Source: an alpha proteobacterium AAP38 (GTDB lineage Bacteria > Pseudomonadota > Alphaproteobacteria > Azospirillales > Azospirillaceae). Taken from it: a stretch of 64,000 bases of DNA. The stretch is taken from the NCBI GenBank assembly GCA_001296005.1, contig LJHR01000011.1, forward strand, positions 172,017 to 236,016. Direction: 5' to 3'. A program made the translations under genes and the position numbers. Shown piece by piece: positions 52,660 to 61,421 of the stretch (position 1 is its first letter; each line of letters starts with the position of its first letter). The notes under the pieces are model-generated. The model ran no database searches, was not told the origin of the DNA, and saw only the letters and a list, made by a program, of their open reading frames with translations.

Positions 52660-54188
52660 GCTGCCCGTCCCGGCGGCGGCATATCCACCGGCGTGACGAT
52701 GGCGTCGATGATCGCTGATGGCGTGACCTCCTCCCCGGTCAGCATGCCGGCCTGACGGCGTTCACGCATCACCATGACCCGGTCGGCATAGGCGGCGACC
52801 TCTTCCACCTCTGAGGAGATGACGTAAAGCGCCATGCCCTCGTCCCGCAGTTTTTCAAGCAACAGGATGATCTCCGCATGCGCGCCGACATCGATGCCGC
52901 GCGTCGGTTCGTCCAGAATCAGCAGACGCGGCTTGGTCGCCAGCCAGCGGGCCAGAAGCGCCTTTTGCTGATTGCCGCCCGACAGAAGCTGGATGGGTTT
53001 CTCCGCGTCCGGCGTGCGGATATTCAGCAGCTTGATATAGGTGTCGGCCAGTTCCCGCTGCCGCGCCAGGGGCAGCCGCCGGACCCAACCCAGGCGGGCC
53101 TGCAGGGCCAGCACGATGTTTTCCCGGATCGACAGGTCGGGCACGATACCGTCCAGCTTTCGATCCTCTGGGCAGAAGCCGAACCCTAAGCGGATGGCAT
53201 CGCGCGGGCCGCGCAGCGTGACCGCCGCCCCATCCACAATGATCTCGCCCGCATCGGCCCGTTCTGCCCCGAACAGCAACAGCGCCGTCTCCGTCCGGCC
53301 AGACCCCAGCAGGCCGGCCACGCCCAGCACCTCGCCCCGCCGTATCCCCGCGCTGAACGGCGCCACCAGATGCCGTTTGCCCAGGTCCTTTACGGTCACA
53401 AACGGCGCACCCGGTTCGCGGGCGGCATGGCGCTGCAGATGGTTGTCGCCGCTGGGCAACTTGCCCAGCATCATGGCGACAAGGTCCAGACGCGGCAGCG
53501 CCGCCGTCTTCCGTTCGCCCACCAGCTTTCCGCCGCGCAGAACGGTGATGCGGTGGGTGACTTCATAGACCTGATCCAGGAAATGGGTGACGAACAGCAC
53601 CGCCATGCCCGACGCCGCCAGTTCACGCATCAGGCGGAATAAAACTGCCACTTCCGCGCTGTCCAGGCTGGCCGTCGGTTCATCCAGGATCAGGACCCGC
53701 GCCGACATATCGACGGCACGCGCAATGGCAATCAATTGCTGGACCGCGGTGGAAAAGGCCGACAGCGGCTGTGCTGGATCGATCGACAGACCAAAGCGGG
53801 ATAGCAATATCGCCGCCTCGCGTCGCATCCGCGCCCGGTCCACCAGACCGAACCGCGTCGGCTCCCGCCCCAGATAGATATTCTCCGCCACCGATAGGTT
53901 GGGCAGCAGGGTGATCTCCTGATAGACGGCGACGATGCCACTGGCAGCCGCATCGGCGGGGCTTCTGGGTCGCACCTCCCGCCCATCCAGATGGATGGAC
54001 CCGGCTTCGATAGGTTGCGCGCCCGTCAGCAGGTTGATCAGGGTGGATTTGCCGGCCCCGTTTTCACCCAGCAGCGCATGGATTTCCCCGGCGCGCAGGG
54101 TCAGATCCACCCCGTCCAAGGCCCGCACACCCGGATAGGTGCGCGTCAGCCCGCGTGCCGACAGCAGCGTCGCCGCCGGTTCGGTCAT
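52656..54188 (-). CDS. ytfR: Sugar ABC transporter ATP-binding protein (YtfR-like)
   Basis: A 510-residue double ATPase of the RbsA/MglA/YtfR class. First cassette: LLGENGAGKSTLINLLTG, then LSAFSTAVQQLIAIARA and RVLILDEPTASLD. Second cassette: GEVLGVAGLLGSGRTETALLLFG, LSGGNQQKALLARWL and LLILDEPTRGIDVGAHAEI. The degenerate second Walker A is normal for the class. It is next to the binding-protein gene, whose stop overlaps its start by one base. Confidence 0.93.
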   Translation of the reverse strand: MTEPAATLLSARGLTRTYPGVRALDGVDLTLRAGEIHALLGENGAGKSTLINLLTGAQPIEAGSIHLDGREVRPRSPADAAASGIVAVYQEITLLPNLSVAENIYLGREPTRFGLVDRARMRREAAILLSRFGLSIDPAQPLSAFSTAVQQLIAIARAVDMSARVLILDEPTASLDSAEVAVLFRLMRELAASGMAVLFVTHFLDQVYEVTHRITVLRGGKLVGERKTAALPRLDLVAMMLGKLPSGDNHLQRHAAREPGAPFVTVKDLGKRHLVAPFSAGIRRGEVLGVAGLLGSGRTETALLLFGAERADAGEIIVDGAAVTLRGPRDAIRLGFGFCPEDRKLDGIVPDLSIRENIVLALQARLGWVRRLPLARQRELADTYIKLLNIRTPDAEKPIQLLSGGNQQKALLARWLATKPRLLILDEPTRGIDVGAHAEIILLLEKLRDEGMALYVISSEVEEVAAYADRVMVMRERRQAGMLTGEEVTPSAIIDAIVTPVDMPPPGRAA

Positions 54189-55183
54189 CAGTACAGGTCC
54201 TTGCGGCGCTCATACTCCGCTGCTGCCGTGTCGGGCAGGTACAGGGTGGACGGCGTCTGCACCCATTTCGGCGGCTGCGTCCCATCCTTCTTGTACGCTG
54301 CCAGCAGGTCATAGGCACGGCTGGCCATGTCAGGCGTCAGTTCGACAGTGGCATTGGCATCACCGTCGGCCATGGCCTTGAAGATGTCGGGCACGGCGTC
54401 GATGGACACGGCCAGGATGTCGCTGCCCGGCTTCAGACCCGCTTCCTTCATGGCCTGGATGGCCCCGATCATCATGTCGTCATTATGGGCATAGACGGCG
54501 CAGATGCTGCCCGGCGCTTCGGCCTTGATGAAGCCTTCCATCACCTCCTTGCCTTTGGCGCGGGTGAATTCGCCGGACTGGGTGCGGACGATCTGCACAT
54601 TGGCGGCGGTGGAGATGCCTTCCTCGAACCCCTTCTTGCGGTTGGCGACCAGCGATGCACCGATGGTGCCCTGGATTTCCACGACGCGGCAGTCCCGACC
54701 CGCCAGCGTCGAAACCAGCCAGCGGCCCGCCACGCGCCCTTCCTCCACCGTGTCAGAGGTCACGGCGGACAGGTACAAGCTGGCATCGGCGGTGTCGATC
54801 TGCCGGTCCAGCAGGACTACAGGGATATTTGCGGCCTTGGCCTCGCCCAGCACTTCGTCCCAACCGGACGAGATGACGGGGGCCAGCAGGATGGCGTCCA
54901 CGCCCTGGGCGATGAAGGACCGGATGGCCTTGATCTGGTTGGCCTGCTGCTGCTGCGCGTCAGACACCTTCAGGGTGATGCCGCGCTTTTCCGCTTCGGA
55001 TTTCGCCAGCTTGGTTTCCGCGGCACGCCAGCCTGATTCCGACCCGATCTGCGAGAAGCCGATGGTCAGGGCGCCGGCGGTTTTGCCGGCATCCGCCGCC
55101 TTATCCGCCCCGCCCTTGTCGCCGCAGCCCGTCATGGCGGCCAGCATCAACGCCACGGCCCCATATTTCGCGAAAGCCTTCAT
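54188..55183 (-). CDS. ytfQ: Sugar ABC transporter substrate-binding protein (YtfQ-like), lipoprotein
   Basis: A 331-residue periplasmic binding protein with a lipobox (AMTGC, cysteine at residue 20), so it is probably anchored in the inner membrane. TIGFSQIGSESGWRAAETKLAKSE, APVISSGWDEVLGEAKAANIPVVLLDRQID and AVYAHNDDMMIGAIQAMKEAG match YtfQ, which binds galactofuranose and also accepts arabinose/galactose-like furanoses. Given GH51 and GH43-like activity in the locus, furanose arabinose or galactose is expected. First gene of the five-gene operon ytfQ-ytfR-ytfT-yjfF-gntR. Confidence 0.92.
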   Translation of the reverse strand: MKAFAKYGAVALMLAAMTGCGDKGGADKAADAGKTAGALTIGFSQIGSESGWRAAETKLAKSEAEKRGITLKVSDAQQQQANQIKAIRSFIAQGVDAILLAPVISSGWDEVLGEAKAANIPVVLLDRQIDTADASLYLSAVTSDTVEEGRVAGRWLVSTLAGRDCRVVEIQGTIGASLVANRKKGFEEGISTAANVQIVRTQSGEFTRAKGKEVMEGFIKAEAPGSICAVYAHNDDMMIGAIQAMKEAGLKPGSDILAVSIDAVPDIFKAMADGDANATVELTPDMASRAYDLLAAYKKDGTQPPKWVQTPSTLYLPDTAAAEYERRKDLY

Positions 55184-55262
55184 CGCAACCCTCTGTCGTT
55201 TCCGTCCCCGGACCGGGCACCGCCTTCTTGCCGGGGCTGCCCTGCCATTTCATGCTAGGAAA

Positions 55263-55288
55263 AAATGATTAGTATTATTATATCATTT
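55263..55288. promoter_or_regulatory. AT-rich inverted repeat upstream of ytfQ and the AraD1 gene
   Basis: AAATGAT (55263-55269) and ATCATTT (55282-55288), 12-bp spacer, in the intergenic region between the divergent ytfQ and AraD1 genes. It shares the ATGAT half-site with other operators of the locus, though the orientation differs. Confidence 0.35.
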
Positions 55289-55369
55289 AGTCCAGCGCCA
55301 AATGCCGTATCCTGGCGGCGCGGTGCATGACCTGAGACAGAATATACCAATTCCCGAGGAGTGAGCGCG

Positions 55370-56365
55370 ATGGCGTGGCGTCTGACGCAGTTTGTGGACA
55401 AGCAGGGCAAACGGGCCGTGGCCCTGCGCCAGGATGATGCGCCGGCCCGTCGCCTGAACGGTGCCACCACCACCTATGAACTGGCGCAGCAGGCCATCGC
55501 GGCGGGTCTTTCCCTGCTGTCGCTGGCCATTGCGCAGGCGACGGAGGAGGAAGTTGATCTGGCCGCCGCCCTGGCCGATGGCCGTGTGCTGCCGCCGCTG
55601 GACCACCCGGATGCTGCCCATCTGCTGGTGGCCGGGACGGGCCTGACGCATCTGGGTTCCGCCGAGGGGCGGGACAAGATGCATCGCGATCTGGCCGATC
55701 CCGCCAAGCAAACCGACAGCATGCGCATGTTCCGCATGGGCCTGGATGGTGGCAAGCCTGCACCGGGACAGGTCGGCGTGCAGCCGGAATGGTTCTACAA
55801 GGGCGATGGCTCCATCCTGGCGCGTCCCGATGGCGACCTTCTCTCCCCGTTCTTCGCCCTGGATGGCGGGGAGGAGCCGGAGATTGCAGGCCTTTATATC
55901 GTGGGGCCGGATGGCAGCGTCTTCCGCCTGGGCTACGCCCTGGGCAACGAGTTTTCGGACCATGTGACGGAACGTCAGAATTATCTCTATCTGGCGCATT
56001 CCAAGCTGCGCGTCTGCGCCATCGGCCCGGAACTGCTACTGGGTGATTTGCCCGCCGATATCCGTGGCACGACGCGCATCGTGCGCGACGGCAAGACCGT
56101 TTGGGAAAAGCCGTTCTTGTCCGGGGAGGCCAACATGTCCCACAGCCTGTCGAACCTGGAATATCATCATTTCAAATATGATGGGTTCCGCCGGCCCGGC
56201 GACGCGCATGTGCATTATTTCGGTACCGCCACCCTGTCCTTCAGCGACGGTTTCACCACCCAGCCCGGCGATGTGTTCGAGGTGGAGGCCGCCCCCTTCG
56301 GCCTGCCGCTGCGCAACCGTCTGGCCCAGGCGACAGAGGTGCCGGTGGTGGTGAAGGGGTTGTGA
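55370..56365 (+). CDS. AraD1/GguC family protein (FAH fold)
   Basis: A 331-residue cytoplasmic protein. YIVGPDGSVFRLGYALGNEFSDHVTERQNYLYLAHSKLRVCAIGPELLLG carries the metal-binding FAH-like pattern of the AraD1/GguC family. Members occur with sugar ABC systems and pentose or galactose oxidation genes and are thought to act on keto-deoxy sugar acids; the reaction is not firmly established. Start ATG 55370 has GAGGAG upstream; the GTG nine bases earlier is less likely. Divergent from ytfQ. Confidence 0.82.
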   Translation: MAWRLTQFVDKQGKRAVALRQDDAPARRLNGATTTYELAQQAIAAGLSLLSLAIAQATEEEVDLAAALADGRVLPPLDHPDAAHLLVAGTGLTHLGSAEGRDKMHRDLADPAKQTDSMRMFRMGLDGGKPAPGQVGVQPEWFYKGDGSILARPDGDLLSPFFALDGGEEPEIAGLYIVGPDGSVFRLGYALGNEFSDHVTERQNYLYLAHSKLRVCAIGPELLLGDLPADIRGTTRIVRDGKTVWEKPFLSGEANMSHSLSNLEYHHFKYDGFRRPGDAHVHYFGTATLSFSDGFTTQPGDVFEVEAAPFGLPLRNRLAQATEVPVVVKGL

Positions 56366-56381
56366 GGGTGGCGCGTCGCAT

Positions 56382-56461
56382 GCGGGCCACTGCCCTTATG
56401 CGACCTACGAAACGGCATATCGTCGTAGGTCGCATAAGGTCCGAAGGGCCGCATGCGACGG
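56382..56461. repeat. Palindromic repeat, family B, copy 1
   Basis: A pair of inverted TTATGCGACCTACGA / CGTAGGTCGCATAAG arms, flanked by outer GTCGCATGCGG / CCGCATGCGAC arms, between the AraD1 and GH51 genes. The same element recurs at 60948-61029. Confidence 0.85.
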
Positions 56462-56469
56462 CCATGTGA

Positions 56470-58035
56470 TTACTTCACGACCAGCACCACGACCGACTTG
56501 GCCGGCAGGGTCGCCGACAGGGTGGACCCGGACAGCGTTGCCCCGGTGAACGAAGCCGGCTTCACGGCGTCCGGCTGGGCAAAGCTGTTATGGGCGTTCA
56601 TGGCCGGGGCCGTCAGGATGCGGCCCGATACGCCCGCCGCCGTCACGCCATCCAGGCTGACTGTGACCGGCACCGCCTCATTCGGGTTGATGTTGGTCAG
56701 GGCCACCAGCACACTGCCATCCTTGGCACGGGCGGCAGAGGCGCTGATCGAAGGCAGGCTGCGTTCAGCGTAGCTGTATTTGGGACCCGCCACGGTCACC
56801 GGAAACTGCGTTGCACCCTGGAAATCCTTATACATGTCAAAGACATGATAGGTGGGGGTCAGGAGCATCTTCGGCCCGTCGGTCAGGATCAGGGCCTGCA
56901 GCACATTGACCATCTGCGCGATGTTGGCCATGCGCACACGTTCGCCATGCTTGTGGAAGATGTTCAGGTTGATCGCCGCCGTCACGGCATCGCGCAGCGT
57001 GTTCTGCTGCTCCAGGAAGCCAGGATTGGTGCCGGGTGTGGGGTCGAACCAGTTGCCCCATTCATCGACGACCAGGGCCACCTTCTTCTTCGGGTCATAC
57101 TTGTCCATGACCGCGCTGTGCTTGGTCAGCAGATCATCCATCTGCGTGGCCGTCACCATCAGCGCAAACCAGTCGCTTTCCCCGAATTCCGTGGCCGATC
57201 CCTTATCCTTCCAGGTGCCGCGTGTGGGCCGACCGAAGGAGGGCAGGGCATAGTGATGCAGGCTGATGGCGTCGATCATGTTGGCCGACCCGGCCATGAC
57301 GACATCAGTCCATTTCAGATCGTCGGAATTGCCGCCGCTGGCGATGATCTTGGTCGGCTGTCCGGGGGCGGGCTTGATGAAGGTGCGGATCTGGCGCAGC
57401 TGGTCGGTATAGAATTCCGGCCGCATATTGCCGCCGCAGCCCCAGGTCTCGTTCCCGATGGCGAACCAGTCCAGCGTCCAGGGCTTGTCACGGCCATTGG
57501 CCCGGCGCGTTTGGGCCAGGGTGGATTTGGACGGGTTGGTCATATATTCGACCCAGTCCGCCATTTCGCGCGCCGACCCGGTGCCGATATTGCCATTCAC
57601 ATAGGTCTTGGCCCCGACCAGTTCGGAGAAATCCATGAATTCATGGGTGCCGAACTCGTTGGTTTCGGCGACACCGCCCCAGTTGGTGTTGACGCCCACG
57701 GGCCGTTTGGCGCGGGGGCCGATACCGTCGCGCCAGTGATATTCATCGGCAAAACAGCCGCCGGGCCAGCGGATCAGCGGCACGCGGATGGCCTTCAGCG
57801 CGTCGAGCACATCCTTGCGATAACCCCGGACGTTGGGAATTGATGATTTTTCTCCGACCCAGATGCCTTCATAGATCAGCCGGCCCAGATGTTCGGCGAA
57901 CTGACCCTGGATTTCCGGCGCCAGGACGGGGCCGGGCTGTGCGCCATTGACGGTGACTTTGGCATCCTGGCCAAAGGCCGGAACGGCGGTCAGCAGGCCC
58001 AGACACAGGGCCAGGCTGCGATGCAAACCCTTCAT
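56470..58035 (-). CDS. Alpha-L-arabinofuranosidase, GH51
   Basis: A 521-residue exported enzyme that removes arabinofuranose from arabinan and arabinogalactan side chains. Signal peptide: LALCLGLLTAVPAFG, ending near residue 23. Catalytic motifs: LIRWPGGCFADEYHW, acid/base glutamate in WFAIGNETWGCGG and nucleophile glutamate in VALVVDEWGNWF. Most GH51 enzymes are cytoplasmic; this has an export signal. The start at 58035 has GGGGGAGGAAA upstream. An operator-like palindrome lies 75 bp upstream. Confidence 0.94.
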   Translation of the reverse strand: MKGLHRSLALCLGLLTAVPAFGQDAKVTVNGAQPGPVLAPEIQGQFAEHLGRLIYEGIWVGEKSSIPNVRGYRKDVLDALKAIRVPLIRWPGGCFADEYHWRDGIGPRAKRPVGVNTNWGGVAETNEFGTHEFMDFSELVGAKTYVNGNIGTGSAREMADWVEYMTNPSKSTLAQTRRANGRDKPWTLDWFAIGNETWGCGGNMRPEFYTDQLRQIRTFIKPAPGQPTKIIASGGNSDDLKWTDVVMAGSANMIDAISLHHYALPSFGRPTRGTWKDKGSATEFGESDWFALMVTATQMDDLLTKHSAVMDKYDPKKKVALVVDEWGNWFDPTPGTNPGFLEQQNTLRDAVTAAINLNIFHKHGERVRMANIAQMVNVLQALILTDGPKMLLTPTYHVFDMYKDFQGATQFPVTVAGPKYSYAERSLPSISASAARAKDGSVLVALTNINPNEAVPVTVSLDGVTAAGVSGRILTAPAMNAHNSFAQPDAVKPASFTGATLSGSTLSATLPAKSVVVLVVK

Positions 58036-58108
58036 GCGTATTTCCTCCCCCGCATGTTTCTGATTTTTCCAACGGGGGCGCATCCTACCCGAATTTAAGG
58101 GTGGGATC

Positions 58109-58123
58109 ATCATATAATATGAT
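58109..58123. promoter_or_regulatory. Perfect ATCATAT-A-ATATGAT palindrome upstream of GH51
   Basis: Seven-bp arms with one central base, 74 bp before the GH51 start. It is the best copy of a motif also seen at 25718, 30858 and 48898, which suggests one regulator for the locus. Confidence 0.6.
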
Positions 58124-58144
58124 TATTGAGATGATTGGCGATGA

Positions 58145-58972
58145 CTACATCAATCCCGCACTCTTGAAGCTCACATACTTCCCGCCCTTGCCGATGATGA
58201 CATGGTCATGGATCACCACACCCAGCGCCGTGGCGGCTGCAACGATCTGCTTTGTCATGTCGATATCGGCCCGGCTGGGCGTGGGGTCGCCGCTGGGATG
58301 GTTATGGACCAGGATCACGGCACTGGCGCCCAGTTCCAGGGCGCGGCGCACCACCTCCCGCGGGTAGACCGGCGTATGGTCGATGGTGCCACGCTGCTGC
58401 ACCTCGTCCGCGATCAGGGTGTTCTTGCGGTCCAGGAACAGCAGACGGAACTGTTCCACCGGTTCATGCGCCATGGCACCGGCGCAGTAATCCAGCAGTT
58501 TCTGCCAGGATGACAGAATGGGCTGCCCCATCACCTGCTGGCGCGCCATACGCAGGCCGATGGCCCCGACTACGCGTATATGGGCGATGGTGGCGTCGGA
58601 GAAGTTGAAACGGTTGCGCAGCGCCTCTGCTGATGCCTGGGTGACGGCCCACAGGCTGCCGAACGCTGTCATCAGCTCCTTCGCCAGCGGTTTCACATCG
58701 CGTCTGGGGATGGCCTGGAACAGCAGCAGTTCCAGCAGTTCGTAATCCTGCAGCGCGTCGGGCCCCGATGCGATGAAACGCTGACGCAGCCGGTCGCGGT
58801 GGCCGTGATAATGCGGCGTTTCCTCCGCCGGTTCCGGTTTGGCCGCCGCAGCTGGCTTCACAGGGGCGGGTTTCCCGGCCAGCAAGGCGGCCAGCAGGTC
58901 ATCGTCGGGTGGCGGCGATTTTACCGCCGCCTCATCCATCCGTGTCGCCTTCGCCGTCCGCTTCACCGCCAT
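58145..58972 (-). CDS. radC: RadC family JAMM-domain protein
   Basis: A 275-residue protein. After a low-complexity Ala/Pro linker (about residues 30-60), [12 protein letters not shown] starts the conserved part. A helix-hairpin-helix-like stretch ([20 protein letters not shown]-type) leads into the JAMM zinc motif [14 protein letters not shown]. The family was once called a DNA repair protein, but its true role is unknown. The start at 58972 is chosen because the 60 residues upstream lack conservation-like character. Confidence 0.88.
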   Translation of the reverse strand: MAVKRTAKATRMDEAAVKSPPPDDDLLAALLAGKPAPVKPAAAAKPEPAEETPHYHGHRDRLRQRFIASGPDALQDYELLELLLFQAIPRRDVKPLAKELMTAFGSLWAVTQASAEALRNRFNFSDATIAHIRVVGAIGLRMARQQVMGQPILSSWQKLLDYCAGAMAHEPVEQFRLLFLDRKNTLIADEVQQRGTIDHTPVYPREVVRRALELGASAVILVHNHPSGDPTPSRADIDMTKQIVAAATALGVVIHDHVIIGKGGKYVSFKSAGLM

Positions 58973-59075
58973 CCCGCCACACCCATGATGTGTAAGACCA
59001 TCACCGCCCACTTTCCTACAAGTGTAACAGCGGTGATGATGGGATGCCAGACGGGAAGCGGAACAAGATGAAAAC

Positions 59076-59110
59076 ACCAAAGAAGACGAATGTGTCTCGT
59101 CTTCTTTGGT
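59076..59110 (-). terminator. Hairpin downstream of map
   Basis: ACCAAAGAAGACGA / TCGTCTTCTTTGGT, 14 bp, 7-nt loop, followed on the minus strand by GTTTTC. A second 12-bp stem (GCCCTGATCATG / CATGATCAGGGC, 59183-59210) lies closer to the map stop. Together they probably end the map transcript. Confidence 0.55.
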
Positions 59111-59218
59111 TGGCGCGCTGAGCGCCCGCGCGCCCATGCGCGCGCAAGCCAAGCGTCCGGATGGACGCGCCGGCGATTGAGGGCCCTGATCATGCCTTCA
59201 TGATCAGGGCGACCCGCA

Positions 59219-60037
59219 TCAGGCGTAAGGCGGCTTGGTGTAACCGGCAGGCGACAGGGTGAAAATCTCGAACCCGTCCTTGGTGACGCCGATCGAGTGT
59301 TCGAACTGCGCCGACAGGCTCTTGTCCCGCGTCACGGCGGTCCAGCCATCGGACAGGACCTTCACCTCATACCGACCGGCATTGATCATCGGCTCGATGG
59401 TAAAGAACATGCCCTCTTCCAGCACGGCACCCCGGCCCTTCTGGCCGTAATGCAGCACCGACGGCGCATCATGGAACACGCGGCCCAGGCCATGGCCGCA
59501 GAAATCGCGGACCACCGAGAAACGGAAGCTTTCGGCATAGGACTGGATGGCATGGCCGATATCGCCCAGGGTCGCCCCCGGCTTCACCACCGAAATGCCG
59601 CGCATAAGCGCCTCATAGGTCACATCAACCAGACGCTTCGCCTTCACGCCGACATCACCCACCATATACATGCGTGAGGTGTCGCCGAACCAGCCATCGA
59701 CGATGACAGTGACGTCGATATTGGTGATGTCGCCATTGACCAGACGCTTTGGCCCCGGAATGCCGTGGCAGACGACATGATTGATGGAGATGCAGGAGGC
59801 CTTGGTATAGCCCTTGTACCCGACAGTGGCCGACGTGCCGCCATTGGCCTCCACAAAGGCCAGGATTTTGTCGTCCAGCTCTTCCGTAACGGCACCGGGA
59901 ACGACGAAGGGCGTGATGTAATCAAGCGTGGCGGCGGCCAGACGGCCAGCCTTGCGCATGCCTTCGAAATCCTCGGGCTTGTGCAGCTTGATGGAGCGCT
60001 TGTCTTCGTATTCGTCGGCGAGTTCGGCCTGGGTCAT
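59219..60037 (-). CDS. map: Methionine aminopeptidase, type I
   Basis: A 272-residue cytosolic metalloenzyme that removes the initiator methionine. All five metal ligands are visible: D in ITNIDVTV, D in FGDTSRMY, H in FCGHGLGRVFHD, E in FTIEPM and E in QFEHSIGV. Length is that of type Ia plus a short N-terminal extension (MTQAELADEYEDKRSIKLHKPEDFEG). Essential housekeeping gene, transcribed on its own. Confidence 0.96.
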   Translation of the reverse strand: MTQAELADEYEDKRSIKLHKPEDFEGMRKAGRLAAATLDYITPFVVPGAVTEELDDKILAFVEANGGTSATVGYKGYTKASCISINHVVCHGIPGPKRLVNGDITNIDVTVIVDGWFGDTSRMYMVGDVGVKAKRLVDVTYEALMRGISVVKPGATLGDIGHAIQSYAESFRFSVVRDFCGHGLGRVFHDAPSVLHYGQKGRGAVLEEGMFFTIEPMINAGRYEVKVLSDGWTAVTRDKSLSAQFEHSIGVTKDGFEIFTLSPAGYTKPPYA

Positions 60038-60239
60038 CGGTATCGGTACTTTCAGGATACGGAATTCACGGTTCAGCCGGGCACCTTACACGAACCGGTG
60101 CCCAGGCCGCAAATCCGGCGTCCCAATGCCTGGGACCTGCATCAAGCATGGATCGGGGGCGCTTCACGCCTTGCCATGGCGGCATTGCGTACCCGCCCCC
60201 TGCCATGTTGGCGCGTGATGCGCTATGGTCGCTTCCACC

Positions 60240-60935
60240 ATGAATGAAGACGATCTGATCCTTCCGCCGCCGCCGGCACCCCCGCCCCCTTGCGCCACAT
60301 GCGGCAAGCCCGAAGATTTGTGCCTGTGCGCCGCGCTGGTGCCGGAACGCACGCGCCTGCAATTGCTGGTGCTGATGCATCCGCAGGAACAGGATGTGGA
60401 GCTGGGCACCGCCCGCCTCCTGACCGGGCAGATTGAAAACAGCGTGCTGAAGATCGGTCTGTCCTGGCCGTCCCTGTCCAAGGCATTGGGCCGGCAGGTG
60501 GATGCCAAGCGCTGGGGCGTGCTGTTCATGGGCAGCAAAGAGGAAGTGGCCAAGGTGCCGCGCGGCGGCATCGCCGTGTTCGGGCGCAAGGACGTGGCGC
60601 CTGACAGCGACCTGATCCTGTCCGATCTGGAAGGCATCGTCCTGATCGACGGTACCTGGGCACAGGCCAAGACCCTGTGGTGGCGCAATGCCTGGATGCT
60701 GAAGCTGCGTCGCATCGTCATCCACCCCGATTTCCGCTCCGCCTATGGCAATGTCCGCAAGGAACCGCGCAAGGAAAGCGTCTCCACGCTGGAAGCGGGT
60801 GCCTTCGTCTATGGCAAGCTGGAAGGCGATCCGGGCCTGCAGGAACGGCTGCTGAAGCCGTTTGACGAGTTGCTGTCACGCTGGCGCAAGCATAAGCGCC
60901 GTCCGGTGAAGCCGGGCCTGCCACCGCCGGTATAA
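60240..60935 (+). CDS. DTW-domain tRNA-uridine aminocarboxypropyltransferase
   Basis: A 231-residue enzyme, cytoplasmic. The N-terminal cysteine pair CATCGKPEDLCLC is followed by LMHPQEQDVELGTARLL, then the hallmark DGTWAQAKTLWWRN (the DTW motif reads DGTW here) and YGNVRKEPRKESVSTLEA. DTW proteins transfer the aminocarboxypropyl group from SAM to uridine in tRNA. The start is uncertain: ATG 60225 is in frame too. It is divergent from map. Confidence 0.88.
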   Translation: MNEDDLILPPPPAPPPPCATCGKPEDLCLCAALVPERTRLQLLVLMHPQEQDVELGTARLLTGQIENSVLKIGLSWPSLSKALGRQVDAKRWGVLFMGSKEEVAKVPRGGIAVFGRKDVAPDSDLILSDLEGIVLIDGTWAQAKTLWWRNAWMLKLRRIVIHPDFRSAYGNVRKEPRKESVSTLEAGAFVYGKLEGDPGLQERLLKPFDELLSRWRKHKRRPVKPGLPPPV

Positions 60936-60947
60936 GGGATAGTGTTT

Positions 60948-61029
60948 TGTCGCATGTGCTCCGCGTATGCGACCTACGAAACAGTGCACCATCGTAGGTC
61001 GCATAAGGGCGAAGCCTGCATGCGACAAA
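60948..61029. repeat. Palindromic repeat, family B, copy 2
   Basis: GTCGCAT... TATGCGACCTACGA with TCGTAGGTCGCATAAG and a closing ATGCGAC, between the DTW gene and the small membrane protein. It matches copy 1 at 56382-56461 in inner and outer arms. Confidence 0.85.
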
Positions 61030-61036
61030 ACCCAGC

Positions 61037-61201
61037 CTACACTGGCCCGAAGAATTTGTAGGACAGCCCGACCAGGGCAAAAATCAGCAGCCAGACCACG
61101 ATCTGGGGCAACAAGCCCTGGCGCGGCAAGCGCACGCCGCGCAGCAGCAGGATCAATACCAGGACGGAGGAGATAAGGGCCAGGATCTGGTTCTCTGTCA
61201 T
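61037..61201 (-). CDS. Small membrane protein, function unknown
   Basis: A 54-residue protein with two hydrophobic helices (ILALISSVLVLILLLRGV and LLPQIVVWLLIFALVGLSYKFF) separated by a short basic loop (RLPRQG). No family recognised. The start at 61201 is chosen because the upstream in-frame 15 residues look like linker. It converges on the repeat element. Confidence 0.65.
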   Translation of the reverse strand: MTENQILALISSVLVLILLLRGVRLPRQGLLPQIVVWLLIFALVGLSYKFFGPV

Positions 61202-61256
61202 TCTGTCGATATGGGCCGCGCCCATCGCCGCCGCAAGGGCTGGCACGTCGCTTGCT

Positions 61257-61400
61257 TTTTAACACGTACCCTTCCCCGCGCGGGCGGGGTGTCCGGGACA
61301 AAGGCATGCGGGAAAAACCGCCGGACGCCAAGGGTAACCGCTTCTTTCCGCTGCCTGGGTGCCGGCAAAGCCTGCCCAGGGGCATGGGCAAATTTTGCCT
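61257..61400 (+). promoter_or_regulatory. Structured leader region upstream of the unknown protein
   Basis: The 220-bp gap between the small membrane protein and the unknown gene has strong pairing: GGTGTCCGG with CCGGACGCC enclosing GCGG-GAAAAA-CCGC. A later CCTGGG / CCCAGG stem surrounds GCCGGCAAAGCC. The order resembles a c-di-GMP (GEMM) riboswitch loosely, but the key conserved bases do not all fit, so no class is assigned. There is no terminator before the start. Confidence 0.25.
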
Positions 61401-61421
61401 GGTGATGGGAAGGATCGTTCC

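Noticed and set aside
56382..61029. Family B repeats as a CRISPR array
   Set aside because: Only two distant copies, each an inverted palindrome rather than short direct repeats with unique spacers; no cas genes.
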